Below are positions 5,291-7,928 of a DNA stretch of 7,928 nucleotides, in pieces. The notes beneath the pieces were generated by a model. The model was not told where the DNA came from. It did no database searches and saw nothing but the letters and a program-made list of their open reading frames with translations. Where the stretch lies: assembly GCA_945871755.1 (NCBI GenBank), contig CAMBWV010000030.1:1-7928 (forward strand). Reading direction: 5' to 3'. Within the stretch, counting starts at the first letter, position 1. Every line of letters begins with the position of its first letter. The stretch comes from an uncultured Bacteroidales bacterium. Lineage in GTDB: Bacteria > Bacteroidota > Bacteroidia > Bacteroidales > Bacteroidaceae. Both the position numbers and the translations under genes were made by a program.

Positions 5291-5426
5291 TACTGCTTAG
5301 AGAGGGAGGTACAGGGTAAACTAGGCAAGGGCTTACAACCATTTTTTTACCCTCGGGCTTGGGGTTTATCCCTCAAAAAATTGTTGTAAGCCCTTGAATT
5401 GTTTGCCCCTCCCTAACTTTGCAGTA
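5291..5426. repeat. 136-bp imperfect palindrome upstream of the small-gene operon
   Basis: The arms 5291-5347 and 5375-5426 are imperfect reverse complements. Matching blocks are TACTGC / GCAGTA at the outer ends, AGGGAGG / CCTCCCT, AAAC / GTTT, the perfect 14-mer CAAGGGCTTACAAC (5326-5339) with 5383-5396, and ATTTTTT / AAAAAAT inside. The 27-nt centre is 5348-5374. Both arms carry promoter-like sequence; the right arm has a perfect TAACTTTG box (5414-5421). Possible roles are a two-sided operator, an origin, an attachment or resolution site, or a terminator. Confidence 0.7.
5393..5421 (+). promoter_or_regulatory. Possible plus-strand promoter into the structured non-coding region
   Basis: Perfect -7 box TAACTTTG (5414-5421). 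The best -33 candidate is CTTG (5393-5396) with a 17-nt spacer; a TTTG at 5402-5405 is too close. A box of this kind is expected a few times by chance in 8 kb on both strands, so support comes mainly from its position at the left end of a hairpin-rich stretch. Confidence 0.35.
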
Positions 5427-5621
5427 GTTCAAATCCCGGCAAAACGGGCCGAGATGCAGAAAGCGAGGTGATGTCCTCTAAGAAACAAAATGGGGGCTGC
5501 AAGCAAAAGCAAAACGCACAAACCAGGGCGAAATGTCTTCCTCCGTTACTCGCCCAAACAAGTGTAGCCAAGGTCAGTATCAGACAAGTATCAACTGACC
5601 AGGTACTGGGCAGGTGGCCGC

Positions 5622-5896
5622 TCTCCCCGTAGCGTAGCGGAGTGGGGTTTAATCGTGTTTAGAGCGCAGCGGAGAACACGTAAAAACGCGGCACTCCCTT
5701 GCCGAAACGGAGGCGAAGGTCGTAGTCCGCACGGGGCTGGCGCAATGGCAGGAACAACATCAAGGGCGGATAAGAAACGTGTTTTGTTGTGGCACACAAT
5801 AAAACTTGTTTCCCGTCCTGTTATTCCAGCCTTTGTGCCAGCCCCGTGCAGATGGAGACCGTAGCCGTAGTGCAGGCAAGGGCGTGCCCTACCGCT
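5622..5896. repeat. Tandem module 1 (275-bp direct repeat, copy 1)
   Basis: Identical to 6156-6430 at all but six of 275 positions. It starts with the CCCC/GGGG hairpin 5625-5647 and the hairpin 5654-5659/5675-5680 (CGTGTT/AACACG), followed by a foldback 5698-5719. Then comes a long stem 5729-5745/5833-5849 (GCACGGGGCTGGC core, 17 pairs with one wobble) closing a further foldback with apex TTGTG-GCA-CACAA. It abuts module 2. Confidence 0.9.
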
Positions 5897-6150
5897 CTCC
5901 CCGTAGCGTAGCGGAGTGGGGCTAAGCCGTGTCCAAAATGCAATGGAGGACACGTAAACAAACAGCAGGGAACGGCGTAGCGGAGGCGAAGGTGGCGGAC
6001 GTCAGGAATAAAAGGGGAAGTGCGATAAAGAGGGCGAAAATCGGAAACTTGCCTTGCAAGACTTGTCTGCAAGGCGTGTTTCTTCGCCCTTGCTCTTCCC
6101 CTTTTGTCCCAGGCGAGCGCGCCGCAGCCGTAGCGTAGCCATTCCCTGCC
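5896..6150. repeat. Tandem module 2 (diverged, large nested hairpin)
   Basis: Shares the module head (first 26 bases identical to module 1 and further scattered identity over ~105 nt) but has a different body. Head stem CGTGTCC/GGACACG (5928-5934/5948-5954) corresponds to CGTGTT/AACACG in modules 1 and 3. The body closes with 5965-5975/6139-6149 (one mismatch). Inside is a rod of consecutive perfect stems: 6010-6020/6095-6105, 6031-6038/6083-6090, 6044-6048/6078-6082 and 6051-6058/6068-6075. Confidence 0.8.
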
Positions 6151-6155
6151 ACCAA

Positions 6156-6430
6156 TCTCCCCGGAGCGTAGCGGAGTGGGGTTTAATCGTGTTTAGAGCG
6201 CAGCGGAGAACACGTAAAAACGCGGCACTCCCTTGCCGAAACGGAGGCGAAGGTCGTAGTCCGCACGGGGCTGGCGCAATGGCAGGAACAACATCAAGGG
6301 CGGATAAGAAACGTGTTTTGGTGTGGCACACAGTAAAACTTGTTTCCCGTCCTGTTATTCCAGCCTTTGTGTCAGCCCCGTGCAGACGGAGACCGTAGCC
6401 GTAGTGCAGGCAAGGGTGTGCCCTACCGCT
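6156..6430. repeat. Tandem module 3 (275-bp direct repeat, copy 2)
   Basis: Offset 534 bp from module 1 with six substitutions and no gaps. The main stem (6263-6279/6367-6383) is kept: the substitution in its right arm turns a G-C pair into a G-T wobble. The first substitution (T to G at 6164) changes only the loop of the CCCC/GGGG hairpin. Two changes in the apical stem leave one G-G mismatch. Confidence 0.9.
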
Positions 6431-6490
6431 ATGGAGCGCGCGGCGGGTCCCGTGGCGTTGGCACAACGTTATGGGCGCGTGCTCCATCCA

Positions 6491-6597
6491 GTCGCAAAAA
6501 CGCTGAAAATGGTGTCTTACCGCGAGGCCGCAGAAGGATTTTAATCCTCTACGGACGGTAAAAGCGGTTAAGACTTCATTTTCAGCGTTTTTGCGAC
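6491..6597. repeat. 107-nt rod-shaped inverted repeat
   Basis: Perfect 20-bp arms 6491-6510 and 6578-6597 (GTCGCAAAAACGCTGAAAAT and its complement). The pairing continues inward with GTCTTA-CCGC (6513-6522) against its complement with one bulge, then a central stem CCGCAGA..GGATT with AATCC..CGG around 6528-6554 closed by a TT loop. Four T lie inside the right arm but none follow it, so it is not a standard terminator. No flanking target-site duplication is visible. Confidence 0.85.
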
Positions 6598-6726
6598 CCG
6601 CCCTGCCGCAGTTTTCTGCGGCCAAGGTGCGAAAGCAGCCCCCACCGCCCTACGCGGCAAAAGTAATTACCAATGAGGTGCAAAGCGGAATATGCCGCCA
6701 CGGGCTACCCTACCCCCCCTTCCCTG

Positions 6727-6757
6727 TTTTACCATCCATCCCGACCGCATGGTAAAA
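6727..6757. repeat. 9-bp perfect inverted repeat
   Basis: TTTTACCAT (6727-6735) and ATGGTAAAA (6749-6757) are exact reverse complements around a 13-nt centre. It is part of the hairpin series between the 107-nt rod and the terminase gene. Its T and A tracts lie inside the stem. Confidence 0.7.
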
Positions 6758-6761
6758 ACGC

Positions 6762-6833
6762 CGCACGTGAGTGCGAACCTTTGGAGCGAAAGCGAAAGGG
6801 CGAGGCAACCACCGAAAGGTGATTACCTCGCCC
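6762..6833 (+). ncRNA. Cluster of three GNRA-capped hairpins
   Basis: On the plus strand: CGCAC-GTGA-GTGCG (6762-6775); GC-GAAA-GC (6786-6793), which can sit inside CCTTT/AAAGG (6778-6782/6795-6799); and a long hairpin GGGCGAGG (6798-6805) / CCTCGCCC (6826-6833) with internal AA/TT pairs between C-A mismatches and apex CACC-GAAA-GGTG (6810-6821). GTGA and GAAA are GNRA tetraloops, typical of folded RNA. The minus strand would give non-GNRA loops. No known RNA family is recognised and no terminator follows. Confidence 0.5.
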
Positions 6834-6935
6834 ACCGCGTTAGGGATTGTTAGTCCCGAAGGGATTGAGACCTTGGCTCAACGCCTTGCGCAAAAGCCCG
6901 ACCAGAAGGGGAACGCCCTACCCTATACAATTACT

Positions 6936-7928
6936 TTACCAATCACTCGTAATTGGCAACAGCACAGTATCTTGCGGAAATCTCTCACAACCAATATATA
7001 ATGTATCGAAAGCATCCGAGAAGTCGGTCCGCTCCTCTAACTTGCTCTCCTCCGTTTCTGGCGTTTTCTCCGCGCGTTTATCTTTATGGCCGTTATAGAC
7101 CCCAGCGGTCTGTACCGAGATAAGCAAACTCTCATTGTTTTGTTCATTGAAGAAAGGCATTAACCTCGCTCGTCCATCGAAGCCTCGATTGATAAGCAGT
7201 TGTTTCTCCAAGTGCCCCATCGGTCGCCCAATGTGTATAGGCCGCACTCGCCAGCCGTGCAGCTCTAACTGATGTACGACTACCCAACGGAAGTCCTCAT
7301 CGTTTACCGCATAATTACTGCCTAGCGCGGTTGTGTCGAAATAGAAGATAGCCTCCTTATTGGGGAAGTAATGATAGTAGGCGCAGAAGTCGTTCACCAA
7401 GTCGGGAAGTTTACGGCCGTACTTGACATAAAACGACTTGACCACGTTCAGACGGCGGTGTACCTCGTCCGTCTGTCCTATTGCCATACAGTTAATGTTT
7501 GAGTTAAAGTCGAATGCAATGCAAAGCGGGCGGTCATGTTGTAGGTCAGCATCCATACGGCAGTCCACCACGGAGAGTTTGTCCGTATCATAACCCAGCG
7601 AGTCCAAATAGTGGAAGTCGGTGGAGTTATACTTATGCGCAGGCTTCATCGAAGAATAGAAGCCGTCCCGCATAATATCAATAGGGAGGCAAAGAATTGA
7701 AGTGCGGAACTCAGCCGCAGGCAAGTCGCGCTTCATTTGTCTAAACCAAGCCTCCCCCAAAACCTCCATATTGACCAGTGAGGAATAGCGACCGAAGAAA
7801 GTGGCGGTGCGGCGCAGCTGCACCAACAATTTCTCCACCTCGCGCAGCTTCTGCCGCAGATAGGCGGTAGGCTGCTCGGCGAGGCGGTCGCGCAAGTGCC
7901 ACTGCTCAGCGAGCAGGGCACGTATGCA
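6936..7928 (-). CDS. Terminase large subunit, C-terminal nuclease part (5'-truncated by window edge)
   Basis: The motor subunit that packages and cuts phage DNA at the portal. The visible 330 residues contain the RNase H-fold nuclease. Three acidic motifs are seen: LCIAFDFNSN (Asp codon 7511-7509), IFYFDTTALGSN (Asp codon at 7337) and RTDFSDAFDTLYIG (Asp codon at 7016). The stretch HLEKQLLINRGFDGRARLMPFFNEQNNE is typical of Bacteroidales phage terminases. The ATPase half (Walker A/B) lies beyond the edge. The frame is open to base 7928 (CIRALLAEQWHLRDR...), so a TTG at 7895 is an internal Leu and not a start. The 3' end is intact (ITSDW, TAA at 6938-6936). It is followed by 1.7 kb without a gene, where a portal gene would be usual. 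Confidence 0.92.
   Translation of the reverse strand, partial: CIRALLAEQWHLRDRLAEQPTAYLRQKLREVEKLLVQLRRTATFFGRYSSLVNMEVLGEAWFRQMKRDLPAAEFRTSILCLPIDIMRDGFYSSMKPAHKYNSTDFHYLDSLGYDTDKLSVVDCRMDADLQHDRPLCIAFDFNSNINCMAIGQTDEVHRRLNVVKSFYVKYGRKLPDLVNDFCAYYHYFPNKEAIFYFDTTALGSNYAVNDEDFRWVVVHQLELHGWRVRPIHIGRPMGHLEKQLLINRGFDGRARLMPFFNEQNNESLLISVQTAGVYNGHKDKRAEKTPETEESKLEERTDFSDAFDTLYIGCERFPQDTVLLPITSDW

Larger units (their letters stand above)
5427..6935. other. 1.5-kb non-coding region dense in RNA-like hairpins
   Basis: No frame here looks like a gene: those that are open lie over the repeats on both strands, have skewed Arg/Pro/Leu composition, and show no domain or plausible start. Instead there is near-continuous foldback structure: 5435-5448 (CCCG/CGGG), 5526-5555 (GGGCGA/TCGCCC), 5572-5600 (GGTCAGT/ACTGACC), three tandem modules at 5622-6430, a 107-nt rod at 6491-6597, and several hairpins at 6727-6833. 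The GNRA loops at 6767-6817 appear on the plus strand, which favours a plus-strand RNA. Either a large structured RNA or a cluster of intergenic repeat elements would explain it. Confidence 0.55.

Noticed and set aside
5424..5450. tRNA T-arm-like string (GTTCAAATCCC) as a tRNA fragment or attachment site
   Set aside because: Upstream bases do not form the T-stem partner and no acceptor, anticodon arm or CCA-type end is present.
5591..6625. Long open frames on both strands over the repeat modules (minus 5591-5953 and 6002-6625, plus 6054-6398)
   Set aside because: They overlap each other on opposite strands, repeat the same peptide because the DNA is repeated, are rich in Arg/Pro/Leu/Cys, and contain no domain. 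Conserved stems explain the sequence better than coding.
6658..6684. Minus-strand promoter-like TACTTTTG at 6665-6658
   Set aside because: The nearest TTTG (6684-6681) is only 15 nt away instead of 19-21, and boxes of this kind are expected several times by chance in this window.
6841..6870. CRISPR-like repeat (reverse complement reads like AATCCCTTCGGGAC)
   Set aside because: Single occurrence, no spacing pattern, no cas genes; it is explained by a small CCC-GAA-GGG hairpin.
5427..6935. Retron, diversity-generating retroelement, or group I/II intron as explanation of the structured block
   Set aside because: No reverse transcriptase or maturase is in the window, I recognise no group II domain V or group I core, and there is no template/variable repeat pair with adenine-biased differences.
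6771..7001. Plus-strand 76-codon frame at the end of the non-coding block
   Set aside because: It runs into the terminase gene on the opposite strand, has no domain, and its start lies inside a GNRA hairpin.

Overview
The window looks like part of a prophage or phage of a Bacteroidales bacterium, probably the Prevotella/Porphyromonas side of the order; the genus cannot be fixed from the sequence. The evidence is the -33 TTTG / -7 TAnnTTTG promoter pattern, the lack of Shine-Dalgarno sites with A-rich leaders instead, and protein types known from Bacteroidales prophages: the large terminase, a PGRP-type amidase, and small unannotated proteins. Base composition is moderately GC-rich, except for a more AT-rich abortive-infection gene and its flanks.

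Layout from right to left, the direction in which the phage genes read (minus strand). 7928-6936 is the C-terminal nuclease part of the large terminase subunit, cut by the window edge. 6935-5227 holds no believable gene. It is packed with inverted repeats, three tandem modules of about 260-275 bp, GNRA-capped hairpins, a 107-nt rod hairpin and a 136-bp imperfect palindrome. 5225-3503 is a run of four small minus-strand genes: 110 aa, a 56-aa four-cysteine protein, 161 aa with an ArdC-like domain, and 213 aa with a Lys/Pro/Glu linker. A strong hairpin terminator follows at 3451-3485.

Next comes an island on the opposite strand. It has an Abi_2 (AbiD/AbiF-like) gene with a HEPN-type RNase motif at 2235-3110. 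Immediately downstream is an independent short transcription unit at about 3168-3263 with a consensus promoter and an intrinsic terminator, predicted to be a ~95-nt RNA with two hairpins. This fits an Abi toxin plus non-coding RNA partner carried as a phage 'moron'. Divergent promoters at 2147-2216 separate it from the lysis cassette: holin (2120-1869), endolysin amidase (1891-1475) and a predicted unimolecular spanin (1478-1071). These three overlap one another by 4-23 nt, and a 344-aa protein of unknown function follows (1084-50).

The genes appear to cover DNA packaging (terminase), three-step lysis (holin opens the inner membrane, amidase cuts peptidoglycan, spanin joins the membranes) and host or superinfection control (Abi unit). 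The two strongest candidates for something undescribed are the Abi/small-RNA pair and the 1.5-kb structured non-coding region.
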